Below are positions 21,482 to 30,800 of a DNA stretch of 32,788 bases, piece by piece. The position numbers and the translations under genes were made by a program. How positions within the stretch are numbered: the first letter of the stretch is position 1; each line of letters opens with the position of its first letter. Under the pieces are notes generated by a model that worked only from the letters and a program-made list of their open reading frames with translations, was not told the DNA's origin and did not search any database. This DNA is from an uncultured Monoglobus sp. (GTDB lineage: Bacteria > Bacillota > Clostridia > Monoglobales > Monoglobaceae), in assembly GCA_947624495.1 (NCBI GenBank), contig CANQKP010000007.1, positions 1-32,788 of the forward strand, given 5' to 3'.

Positions 21482-22474
21482 TTATCGTCCGGCGGTTTTT
21501 GAAGCCTTGCTTGTGCCAGCGTACTTGCCGCACTTGTCGCCCCAGACTGCCAATACCTCGTTATCCGATGAGATCACGCGGATGACCTCGCACATATTGG
21601 AGCAGCCGCCGCACTCGAAGCTGGTCGGCTTAAACTCAAGCTCAAGCTGACCAAACCCCTTGAACGCCGGTTTTTTAATATTATTATCCTCAATATATTC
21701 CTTGGCGAGGATAGCGCTGCCGATAGCGCCCATAACGTTATAATACTTCGGGATTATTACCTTTTCGCCGACCTCGTCCTCAAATGCCTTGCGAATTCCC
21801 ACGTTTGCAGCGACTCCGCCCTGGAAAATGAACGGCGGCTTTAAGGTCTTGGCTCTGCCTAAGTTATTTATGTAGTTGCGCACAAGCGCGGTACACAGTC
21901 CCTTGATGATCTCCGCCTTGGAAAAACCGTACTGCTGCTTTGCAATCATATCAGACTCGGCAAAAACAGTGCAGCGACCGGCAATTCGGACGTCCTTCTC
22001 GGCAGTCAGTGCCAGATCGCCGAACTCCTCGATAGGAACGCCGAGACGCTCCGCCTGATGGTCGAGAAACGAGCCGGTTCCGGCAGCGCAGACGGTGTTC
22101 ATTGCAAAGTCGGTAACCATTCCGTCCTGAAGGATTATTATCTTCGAATCCTGACCACCGATCTCAAATATGGTTCGTGCATCCGGATGATAGTGAAGAG
22201 TGGCGGTCGCATGAGCTGTGATCTCGTTCTTGATAACGTCCGCTCCGACCAGAACTCCGGCAAGCTCTCTGCCGCTTCCGGTGGTGCCGATGCCGAGAAT
22301 ATCCTCATCCTCGCAGCCGATAGCGTCCTTAAGCATGGTCATGCCCTTCTTCACGCTTTCAAGAGGCTGTCCGTTCGCTCTGATATACTGATTGAAACAA
22401 ACATTATACCGGTCGTCCATAGCGATTACATTGGTGCTGACCGAACCTATGTCTATACCTAAATAATATTTCAT
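21482..22474 (-). CDS. 2-hydroxyacyl-CoA dehydratase-type activase (BadF/BcrA/HgdC family ATPase)
   Basis: A 330-residue ASKHA-fold ATPase. The phosphate-binding start is GIDIGSVSTNVIAM, the middle holds FEIGGQDSKIIIL, and the 4Fe-4S cluster ligands are Cys129 (NTVCAAGTGSF) and Cys168 (AGRCTVFAESD), one pair per monomer bridging the dimer. Such activases use ATP hydrolysis to push one electron at very low potential into a partner iron-sulfur enzyme. The last 50 residues add Cys288, Cys291, Cys295 and Cys315 (ECGGCSNMCEV, DKCGKY), an extra cluster-like motif found in the group linked to DUF2229 proteins. The ribosome site TAGGAG lies before the ATG. It is the third gene of a three-gene unit with spacings of only 8-9 bases. 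Confidence 0.93.
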   Translation of the reverse strand: MKYYLGIDIGSVSTNVIAMDDRYNVCFNQYIRANGQPLESVKKGMTMLKDAIGCEDEDILGIGTTGSGRELAGVLVGADVIKNEITAHATATLHYHPDARTIFEIGGQDSKIIILQDGMVTDFAMNTVCAAGTGSFLDHQAERLGVPIEEFGDLALTAEKDVRIAGRCTVFAESDMIAKQQYGFSKAEIIKGLCTALVRNYINNLGRAKTLKPPFIFQGGVAANVGIRKAFEDEVGEKVIIPKYYNVMGAIGSAILAKEYIEDNNIKKPAFKGFGQLELEFKPTSFECGGCSNMCEVIRVISSDNEVLAVWGDKCGKYAGTSKASKTAGR

Positions 22475-22483
22475 AAAATTCTC

Positions 22484-23701
22484 CTATTTCGTAAGCTGTT
22501 TCGCGGGTGTGTGAGGCGCGGGGGCAAGATTGTCCTTGACCTCCTGAGCCTTTGAGCCGACCTTTCGAGCCGCGGACTGAGCCTTTAAGCCGATAGCGTC
22601 ACCGATAGTGCTTCTCTGCTTCGCAAAATGCTTGCTCTTTATCAGATCCGTAAACGCCTCAAGCCGAGTCTTTACGTGAGCCTCGCCCATCTGCTCGTCA
22701 AGGGATAAGGACATGATCGGCATATTAAGCTCCTTGGAGATAGCCGGAAATTTGCCCAGATTGACCAGTTCCGGCAGGCAGGCGAACGGCATAAGGTGGA
22801 CCACACCGTCAAAGCCGCGCTTGGCAAAATCATATACCCAGCCCATGTTTTCCTTATCGTGACCGCCGCAGTTAAGCGGCGCCACTTTGTCTGACATTCT
22901 GAATACTCTGTGTGATTTGGGGAAAGGAAGCCACTGCGGAACAATATTATGTTCTACCCAATCGGATATGTACTGCACATTCTCGACCTCAACGCCGAGA
23001 TTGTTGAGTATCTCCTCAACATTTTTGTTTACCGTAGGCTCCATTATAACATAGATCTCACCCACTATACCGACTCTGATACGCTGCGACTCTTCAACTT
23101 TGCGGCAGGGGACTGCATCAAATATCTCAAGCGCCTTTTTATATGTACGGTTGACCTCGCGGGTGGTTTCGCATTTTTCGAACATTTTAACTATGTCCTT
23201 CCACGCATTTGAGAAATCTCCCTGATTTATCTCATACGCACGCATGATCTTCATGCGTTTTTCAAGCTTATCCATTTTTTTGATCAGGTTATAGCAAAAC
23301 TTCGCCAGACCCAAAAGCTTATAATTCGGAGTGCCGTTCTTAACGATCTTGACCTTTTCGTAAAAAGCATGAAAGTCCTGAAACAGGCTGTCAAACACCA
23401 CCACGCGGGTGTTATAGCCGAGTTCTTGCAGCACCTTCTGATGAACATCGGGGTACATACCGGCTCTGCACGGTCCCGCGCCGCCGGATGACACGATAAG
23501 CTCCGCGCCTTTTTGGGCGCACTCAATATAGGTGCCCATCATGACCTTAAAGGGGAAACATATGAACTCAGGACTGTATTTTACCCCCAGCTCCATAGTT
23601 TTCTGCGAAGGCGGGTCGGGCATTATGACCTCGTGACCTAACTTTTCAAGCAGTTTTTTGTATCCTGTGACGCACCCCATATGGGGAAACGATGCTTTCA
23701 T
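22484..23701 (-). CDS. 2-hydroxyacyl-CoA dehydratase D-component-like iron-sulfur protein (COG3581-type)
   Basis: A 405-residue protein. Cysteines suited to iron-sulfur binding lie in FICFPF (Cys48), GGAGPCRAG (Cys78), NCGGHDKENMGWVY and FACLPE. The region PIMSLSLDEQMGEAHVKTRL near the C-terminus is the usual end of these dehydratase-like subunits and has a counterpart in the next gene (PFMTLRIDEHTGESHLQTRI). The last 35 residues are basic and low in complexity. Related proteins occur as parts of very large activase fusions; here they are separate genes. The reaction is unknown: the family includes dehydratases of 2-hydroxyacyl-CoA, benzoyl-CoA reductases and double-cubane proteins. The ribosome site GAGAGGTG overlaps the stop of the preceding gene, so translation is coupled. 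Confidence 0.85.
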   Translation of the reverse strand: MKASFPHMGCVTGYKKLLEKLGHEVIMPDPPSQKTMELGVKYSPEFICFPFKVMMGTYIECAQKGAELIVSSGGAGPCRAGMYPDVHQKVLQELGYNTRVVVFDSLFQDFHAFYEKVKIVKNGTPNYKLLGLAKFCYNLIKKMDKLEKRMKIMRAYEINQGDFSNAWKDIVKMFEKCETTREVNRTYKKALEIFDAVPCRKVEESQRIRVGIVGEIYVIMEPTVNKNVEEILNNLGVEVENVQYISDWVEHNIVPQWLPFPKSHRVFRMSDKVAPLNCGGHDKENMGWVYDFAKRGFDGVVHLMPFACLPELVNLGKFPAISKELNMPIMSLSLDEQMGEAHVKTRLEAFTDLIKSKHFAKQRSTIGDAIGLKAQSAARKVGSKAQEVKDNLAPAPHTPAKQLTK

Positions 23702-23709
23702 TTAAAAAA

Positions 23710-24693
23710 TCACCTCTCGTTAACCTTGCGGATCTTTCTTTTTATCATATCTGTAAACGCTTCTATTCGGGTCTGCAAGTGGCTTTCGCCGGTATGCTCA
23801 TCTATCCTGAGCGTCATGAACGGAACGCCGGAGTCGGCATAGTCATGCTCTATCTCCTTGCCAACAATCGAGTCGGGACCACAGCCAAAGGCTGTTATAT
23901 GTATGAGTCCCTGAACGTTCATATCCTTTATCATCACGGTTGCCGCCTGATACAGCTTGTCGGGAAATGTCCAAAATATTCTGCGGGTCTCCTCACTGCG
24001 GTGCCTGAGCAGGTCATTCGGGTCTATCATATCAAACGTGATGACATTAACGTCAAGCTCGCGCAGCTTTTTGATAATGTTCATGCTGATAAACGGGTCA
24101 TACACGTTGTAAATATATCCCAGCAGTCCTATCGTTGTCTCAAACTTGGGAATATCAAAATCCTCAAACTTTTTGCCCTCAAACATTACCTCGGCAGCCT
24201 CATCAAGCGTAAGACCGCGTATGCAAAGGCTGCGGAATTTTTCAAAATCTTCAGCCGCGCCCTTAAGCGCCGCCTTAAAATCATGGTTGGAAACGCCGAG
24301 CTTTTTTGCAAGCGAAAGATAACACTTTATATCGGCTGTATCCTCACGGCAGCAGTCAATATCAATGGTAAGGAGCTTAGCGCCCGGAATTGTTTTCCAA
24401 ACCAGTTCCGGCAGCCCAATGTATTTCGGGCAGAACCAATACCCCTTTTCTATATGCACAAAACGCGGGCAGAATATATAGTCCACGCCTTTCTCCATAA
24501 GGTTGATAACATGACCGTTATATATCTTTATCGGAAAACAAATTTCCGGAACAGTGACAGCAATGCCCTTTTGGACCAGATTTTTGGTCGAGGCATCCGA
24601 CACAACGACCTCGCAGCCCAAACGCTCAAACAGGGACCTCCAGAGAGGATAGTAAAACTGAAAGAGCAGAGCGCGCGGTATTCCGATCTTCAA
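23710..24693 (-). CDS. DUF2229/COG3580-type dehydratase-like iron-sulfur protein, TTG start
   Basis: A 327-residue protein beginning KIGIPRALLFQFYYPLW after a TTG start at 24693-24691, with AGGATGTG placed ahead. The start is typical of DUF2229 (KIGIPRAL). Candidate cluster ligands are Cys52 (PEICFPIK), Cys75 (FCPRF), Cys88 (FCPKY), the pair in DIDCCRED and one in AFGCGPDS. It is the first gene of the unit and forms, with the next protein, the likely two-subunit substrate reductase served by the activase. No CoA transferase, acyl-CoA dehydrogenase or fermentative gene is adjacent, so the substrate cannot be inferred from context. Confidence 0.87.
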   Translation of the reverse strand: MKIGIPRALLFQFYYPLWRSLFERLGCEVVVSDASTKNLVQKGIAVTVPEICFPIKIYNGHVINLMEKGVDYIFCPRFVHIEKGYWFCPKYIGLPELVWKTIPGAKLLTIDIDCCREDTADIKCYLSLAKKLGVSNHDFKAALKGAAEDFEKFRSLCIRGLTLDEAAEVMFEGKKFEDFDIPKFETTIGLLGYIYNVYDPFISMNIIKKLRELDVNVITFDMIDPNDLLRHRSEETRRIFWTFPDKLYQAATVMIKDMNVQGLIHITAFGCGPDSIVGKEIEHDYADSGVPFMTLRIDEHTGESHLQTRIEAFTDMIKRKIRKVNER

Positions 24694-24883
24694 AAAATCA
24701 CATCCTATTCATGATAATTATATTCTAACATACCGATATACTATTATATGCTTGTTCGCGGGTGTAAAAACCCACTTTTAAATTTTACTCTTTTTTTTAC
24801 GTTTTGTCAATAGAGCGCCGCGGTTTTGCCTGACAAAATAATTGAACGTTCGACGCAAAATTTTATACATTCTTGCGGACTGT

Positions 24884-24911
24884 AAAAAAGCGGCAGGCTT
24901 TCGCCTGCCGC
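24884..24911 (-). terminator. Terminator after the 977-residue SLH protein gene
   Basis: GCGGCAGGC and GCCTGCCGC form a perfect 9-bp stem (24890-24911, loop TTTC on the plus strand). On the minus strand T6 follows at 24889-24884. This ends the surface-protein operon. Confidence 0.95.
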
Positions 24912-24928
24912 CTTAAGATCAATAGATC

Positions 24929-27862
24929 TTATTCATATGCAACAATTACATATTTCTCATTGCCGCTGTTAACTTTTACAAATATCTTATCTCCAACCTG
25001 AAGGTCGAACGACTCACCGACTCTGATCTCATCCTTCTTCTGGTCGTAGATATAAATTTCTGCATCCTGAGTGGGATATGCCCTTGACCACTTCATGTCA
25101 GTGGGATCGCAAGTCGCGATAATAAAGTAATCAAATGTATTTGTTATCTTAGCGTAAATCGCGCGGATATCTTCATTGGCAGTGATCGTATAACTCTTTG
25201 CGGCACCATCCTCATTCCACTCCAAGTGAGTCTGGTTCTTGCTGTCATATACTATATCATCGTCAATTCTGTTTTGATAGTTGAAGAGATATCTGAACGT
25301 GTTGAGGTAATCCTTTGCGGTTCTGTTATACTGGATAACATCGCCACGATGCAGATTGATGATATTGTCATCCTCAACTCTCTCGCTTCTGTCGCCGGTA
25401 ATAGGATCGGTCTGAGTATACTCATTGCCGTCAACCTTAACAGTTATCTTCTCGCCGCCGGACCAACCAACGATCTCCATAACGGACTGCATATTCTCCT
25501 CATCCCATGCTTCTACAACTTCGTCAACCAACATAATACCGGCTGTGTCCGAAAGGCTGCTGGGATTAACGTCTTTAACTACCAGAGCATTTGCTACACC
25601 GTTAAATACATCATAAATCTCAACATTGTAAGAGTCTTCTGTCAAATCCTCACGTGTCAGCAATGCGTAATCTTCATCACGGTTACGATGCTCGTAAGGA
25701 ACGCTGAATATAACCGTATCATCGGTAATTGCGCAATACTGCATCAGGTTGTTTGCATACGGCAATGTACCGCTGTAATACTTACCGAACAGGTCAGAAT
25801 CGGGCAGCTGGCTTGTATAGTCGGGAGCCTTGTAAATAGTTCTGATCTCGTCATTGTTATTAAGCTCATATGTTACGAGCTGCGGTGACGCAAAAGCCTG
25901 AGTCATTAAATTCTGAATTTCCTTATCACCAAGGCTTACACGCGAAGGCTCACTGCCTGAAACGTTTGTCAAAACTCTGCCGTTAACCGATCTCAGTTCT
26001 CTTATGTTACCGTTCATATCAAGTATTTTAGTATAGAAGCAATCATCATAGCTTGCCTGAGAGAATGCAAACTTAATAAGGTAACCGTAGTTGCCCGCAC
26101 CGTTTCCGGCTACGTTTGTACCGGCAATTCTGCCGTTGTACGTCAGCTGGAAGTCGCTCTCAAATCCTGCGTTTATTGTCTTTTCAAGATACTGCGACTT
26201 TGTATACTCCTGACCGTTGATAACATACAGATCGTATTCGCCGGCAGGATATTTCTCAACATACTTTGAAGTAACAGTTCCGTTTTCGATTATATCTCTC
26301 GATACATACGCATTGATATACATACCGTCGTCACTTACGGTGTATGTGATAACATCGTTCTTCTGAAGGTCTTCGGGTTCGATCTTGGCGCCGTTCAGGA
26401 CCATTCTGGTGTGGTACGCATCCTCAAAGTACAGAGCAGGCATTTTCTTTGTCATGTTGTTTTGGAAAATCACCTGATATGTTGACTTATTGTATCTTTC
26501 AAACAATCCGTCATACTGATCCTCGATAATAGCGTAGTCAGCCTTATTGGTGCTGTCATGGCAGATAACTTTCACGTGACCCTGCTTAAGAACGAGCGGG
26601 GTATCGCTCAGCTTCGAAGAAGTCTGAACACCGTTAAATGATACAGCGGCGTCTGTCAGATTAATAGTATGCTCTCTGCCGTTATCATCATTGTAGGTAA
26701 GTTCTGTGCTTGTAAGACTGGTTATGTTCTTTGAGTCAATATCATATACGGTGTTTCTTGAATTTCTGGGTTCGCAGTACGAAATATAATTTCTTCTGTA
26801 GCCCGATACATCCTCCATATAATAGAAGTTGACCTCATAACCGATGAGTTCCTCCAAATTCAGATTGTCGGCATACTGATATGTTACGGTGTTAAGAGGA
26901 ACGTTTCTTGAATTGTTGATGTCAGCCTGAACATTTGCAATTACAACCTCGTTCTCAAGATCCACCTGTGTATTGCCGATATATGAATAGTATGTGCCTT
27001 CAATTACACCTCTTGCGCTGATCATCTTGTATGTCTCGGAAAGAAGTGTTTTTGAGCTTTCTATAACCTGGAGCTGACCGCCGTTTGATGTATACGTGAT
27101 CGTTTCCATAAGATACGCCTGCATAGCGTTTCTTACCATTCTGGACATCTGCATAGCGCTCATCGAATTTGTGTAGCTTATGCTGAGACCGTTATAGATA
27201 CCCTCTCTGAGAGCAAACGATGTGTATCCGTTGGGATAGCCGCCGTTTGTGGATTCGCAGGCATTCTTATAACCCAAAGCGCACATGATCATCTTTGACG
27301 CTTCGCTAACAATGATAGGATCGTTAGGTCTGAACATTGTGTCGCCGTCACCCACAAGAATGCCTATCTCTGTAAGATAGCAGATCGCGGGATAAGCGCT
27401 GTTTGTTGCATCGACATCACTGTAAGGAGTCTGACCGTATCTGGGATAGCCTTCTGTGTTAGCTTTGAGCATCTTTGCTACAACTGTGGCAAAGTCCGCT
27501 CTTGTTACCTGCTGTGTCTGCCAATAACCGTCCGGGAGCATCTCGAACAGACCGAGACCGTAATCAAATCTGTAGTCCGCCGCATACTCAACATCGTCAT
27601 TGGGGAGCGACACAAGCTCCGTTGCAGCTGCCGAGCCGACTACGGCGTCGGCAGCTTCCTGATTTGTCGTCGTTGTTACAACCTCTCCTTCGGCAGCAGC
27701 TGTTGCGTCAGGAGTGCTTTCGGGTGCCGCAGTCTCAACCTGCTCTGTAGCGGCAGGAGCGGCTGTCGGATCTGTTTCGTCGGCAAACGCTATCATACTG
27801 AACATACTCAGGATCATAGTGAGAGCCAACAGCATTGATACTGCTTTTTTAAAATTACTCAT
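24929..27862 (-). CDS. Large surface protein with N-terminal SLH domains
   Basis: A 977-residue exported protein. The signal peptide is MSNFKKAVSMLLALTMILSM with likely cleavage after Ala27 (AFA-DE). A Thr/Ala/Pro-rich linker follows (about 28-85). SLH-like repeats lie at about 97-135 (QVTRADFATVVAKML), 147-200 (YSDVDATNSAYPAICYLTEI, FRPNDPIIVSEASKMI) and 213-250. They anchor proteins to cell-wall polysaccharide in the S-layer. The remaining 700 residues are beta-rich, with no catalytic motif that I recognise; this layout fits an S-layer structural protein. Its ATG overlaps the stop of the pectate lyase gene by 8 bases (ATGAGTAA), with GGAGGG upstream inside that gene, so the two are translationally coupled. 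It ends at a strong terminator. Confidence 0.9.
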   Translation of the reverse strand: MSNFKKAVSMLLALTMILSMFSMIAFADETDPTAAPAATEQVETAAPESTPDATAAAEGEVVTTTTNQEAADAVVGSAAATELVSLPNDDVEYAADYRFDYGLGLFEMLPDGYWQTQQVTRADFATVVAKMLKANTEGYPRYGQTPYSDVDATNSAYPAICYLTEIGILVGDGDTMFRPNDPIIVSEASKMIMCALGYKNACESTNGGYPNGYTSFALREGIYNGLSISYTNSMSAMQMSRMVRNAMQAYLMETITYTSNGGQLQVIESSKTLLSETYKMISARGVIEGTYYSYIGNTQVDLENEVVIANVQADINNSRNVPLNTVTYQYADNLNLEELIGYEVNFYYMEDVSGYRRNYISYCEPRNSRNTVYDIDSKNITSLTSTELTYNDDNGREHTINLTDAAVSFNGVQTSSKLSDTPLVLKQGHVKVICHDSTNKADYAIIEDQYDGLFERYNKSTYQVIFQNNMTKKMPALYFEDAYHTRMVLNGAKIEPEDLQKNDVITYTVSDDGMYINAYVSRDIIENGTVTSKYVEKYPAGEYDLYVINGQEYTKSQYLEKTINAGFESDFQLTYNGRIAGTNVAGNGAGNYGYLIKFAFSQASYDDCFYTKILDMNGNIRELRSVNGRVLTNVSGSEPSRVSLGDKEIQNLMTQAFASPQLVTYELNNNDEIRTIYKAPDYTSQLPDSDLFGKYYSGTLPYANNLMQYCAITDDTVIFSVPYEHRNRDEDYALLTREDLTEDSYNVEIYDVFNGVANALVVKDVNPSSLSDTAGIMLVDEVVEAWDEENMQSVMEIVGWSGGEKITVKVDGNEYTQTDPITGDRSERVEDDNIINLHRGDVIQYNRTAKDYLNTFRYLFNYQNRIDDDIVYDSKNQTHLEWNEDGAAKSYTITANEDIRAIYAKITNTFDYFIIATCDPTDMKWSRAYPTQDAEIYIYDQKKDEIRVGESFDLQVGDKIFVKVNSGNEKYVIVAYE

Positions 27863-30800
27863 TAACAGTTCCCTCCATATTTATTAATCCGTATATTATT
27901 TTTGCTGACTGAGCGCGGGTCGCGTTGCCCTTAGGATCAAGCAATCCGTCGCCTACGCCATTAATTATTTCTGCGCTATACATCTTCTCAACAGCTTCAA
28001 CAGCGTAATCGCTAATACTTGACTGATCCGCGAAACTCTCATAAGGAATTGTTTCGGGTACAGCCATATTGAGAGCAGATGTTGTTCTGTACGCTATAAC
28101 CATCATATCTTCACGGGTAATATTGTCGTCAATACCAAAGCTGCCGTCCTCATATCCGTTTACAACACCAAGAGCTACCGCCTTGCCGATCGGCTCCGTA
28201 TACCACTCTCCGGCAGAAACATCTGTAAACGATGCTGCCGCGGCAGTCGTGTCGCCGCCGAATGCACGCATGAGCATTGTCGTATACTCCGCTCTTGTAA
28301 CATTGTCATTGGGCGAGAACTTACCATCGCCGGTGCCGTTCACAATACCCATCGCAGACAGAGCATTGATCGCCTCAACCGCCCAGTCAACATCACCGAG
28401 GTCTGTGTAAACAGCAGTCGAAGGAGCTGCTGTCGCTGCGGGTGCCGCCGTTGCGTTGGGGTCTGCTGTCGCTTCGGGTCCCGGAGTAGCGTTTGTGGAG
28501 AGACTTCCGCCTCCACCACCGCCGCCGCCTCCACCGGGGCTTATCGGCTTAGTTGCGCCGGGCTGTACCGGCGGGGGATCGATCGACGTCGTACCGTCAC
28601 CGTTTGAGATCTTAATGCTTTCAACGTTAACCCATGAATAACCATCGTTACGTGACTTGAGCTCGATCTTACCGATGTTATACGGAGGATCAAGGTCCTT
28701 GCTGAACTGTCCGAGCTTATATAACTCATTGCCGTCAAGCGATACTGAAACCATATTGTTGCGTATGTCTACAACAACCTTAAGGTCGACAAACTGAGCC
28801 GAACCCTTCTCATAATACCACAGCGAGTGCAGAGTCTTGTCTGTATCCGCCTGATCGGAGAAAAACGCATCGCCATAAGGCGTCTTAAACGAATATGTAC
28901 TCGGATTGGTATATCCTGTTGACCAATTTGTTTCTGTTTTAACCTTTTTAAAATTAGCCTCTTCGCCTTCTAAAATAATCTTTTCGCCACAGTTCGGGCA
29001 GGTTGTAAGCTCAGCAACCGGTGTGCTTACGGCATCCTCATAATAGAGATTTCCACAGGATTCACACTGATACGTTGTGATAACATCCTTCATGAGAGGA
29101 AGCTGATACTTATCGGTCGAGATTTCCGATTCTATCAAGTCATGACCGTTTTCAGGCGACTGCAAAATGGTATTGTATGCTTCTTTGTCGTTGCCTGTCG
29201 CTTTAAGCTTCTTAAGTCTGTACGGTCTATTATCGTCTACGGGTCCGGGTGAAGTTGCAATAGTCCTTCCTATGCTGTAACCGTTGCCGATAACCGTGGT
29301 TCCAAACTTAAATGTCGGAGTCTCGACAGTTCCGTCATATCTGTTGCCCTGGAAATGTGTCGAATTGCCGTCAACATCCACAACATCCCTGTCTATATAC
29401 TCAGTGCTTATAGGATCTGAGTACGGATCAAAGTAGATCGAGAACGCCGAATCCCAAAGTTTTGTCTTTCTGGAGTCTAAATCCTCATTTACGTTAGGAT
29501 CCTGCGAGAAGTTGACCTGCCATGTGTTGTGTTCGGGTTCACCTGTCTTGGTGAGCGAATCCTTAGAGGATTCTTTCTGATTCGGGAAAATATTACCGTT
29601 CAGGGCGTCCGTCTGCTTCTGATACAGGAGCTTAAGTCTGACTTCATACGTCATCTTATCTGTCTGTGTAACAGGGAGACGCAGGTTAGTGTTTACGCCG
29701 TGTGAGTTGGTCTCATCCAGAAGCATCAGAACATATTTTCCGGTATCCGGATCAGGCTGCATTGAAACCTGACCGCCGAGAATATACATGAACTGCTTTT
29801 TGATGAACTCATCTCTCTCCGGATATGACATCTCGGAAAAGTTGAAGTTGTACATAACGCCGGACGGTGTTGATGCAATAACATCAGAAGGCGTTTTGCC
29901 GTTTGAGTTGGTTGCAACAACCAAGAAATAATACTGTATGTTATTTTCAAGTCCCGTTATAATCTGTTTGTTTGTATAAAGCGAAAGTCCAGTAAGCTTG
30001 TTTGCATACGCTGTATAATCCTGACCATGATCAACGGTATCGTAGTAGATCTCATAACCTTCATCCGTTGCGGGATTTCCGGTCCAGTTGAGTCTTATCT
30101 GATTTAAGTAAGGAACAACATCGTCGACCGTAGGCTTTGTCGGCATTATATTTGAACCTGCCGGCAGAGGCTCGGTTTTAAACTGCTGCTTTTCGCCCTC
30201 GGAATAAGTTGTGTTGCCCAGCTCGTCGGTAGTGGTTACTCTGTAATAATACGTCGTATCGGGTTGTAATGCACCGATAGATATATCATGATATGTGTGA
30301 TATCCGTCCGGAGCGTTTGAATAGTCAAGCGCGACACTCTTGTCATACTTGCCGGGTTCTGTGCCGTATTCGATCACACAGGTAGCTCTGTAGTTTGTGT
30401 TCCATGAAAGCTGAACGGATGAATAACCGAGCTTGCTCTGAATTATCTTAAAGTTTTCAGCCTTTGCAGGGGACTGGTCTATATTAATAGGCTCATCGTC
30501 CGCCATGAAGTTTATATATTCTTCAAGATATGTGTATCCTGTTTCGGGATCAGTGTTGCTAGCCACATACTGTGTTGTACTCCAGCCTCTGTACTCCTTA
30601 TACCAGTTGGGGATACCGTCGCCCATACCGTCCCAGGTAATCTCCTGGTTTGTGTAATTATGGTCGAAGTCAAACTCACTGAGAGTACCGTTTGCCTTTG
30701 CGATCTGGAATTCCTCATAATTTGAATAGCTGTCAAGATAAGGATACTTGTTCAGCATATAATTGATCATGAATGGTGCAACGGGCTTATAGCCTTCTTC

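Noticed and set aside
23692-24714. 340-codon plus-strand frame opposite the DUF2229 gene
   Set aside because: No ribosome site, and the minus-strand product has clear family motifs and operon spacing.
24694-24780. Promoter for the dehydratase operon at one of two TATAAT boxes (24717-24722 or 24743-24748)
   Set aside because: Neither has a recognisable -35 hexamer at suitable distance, so I could not choose one with confidence.
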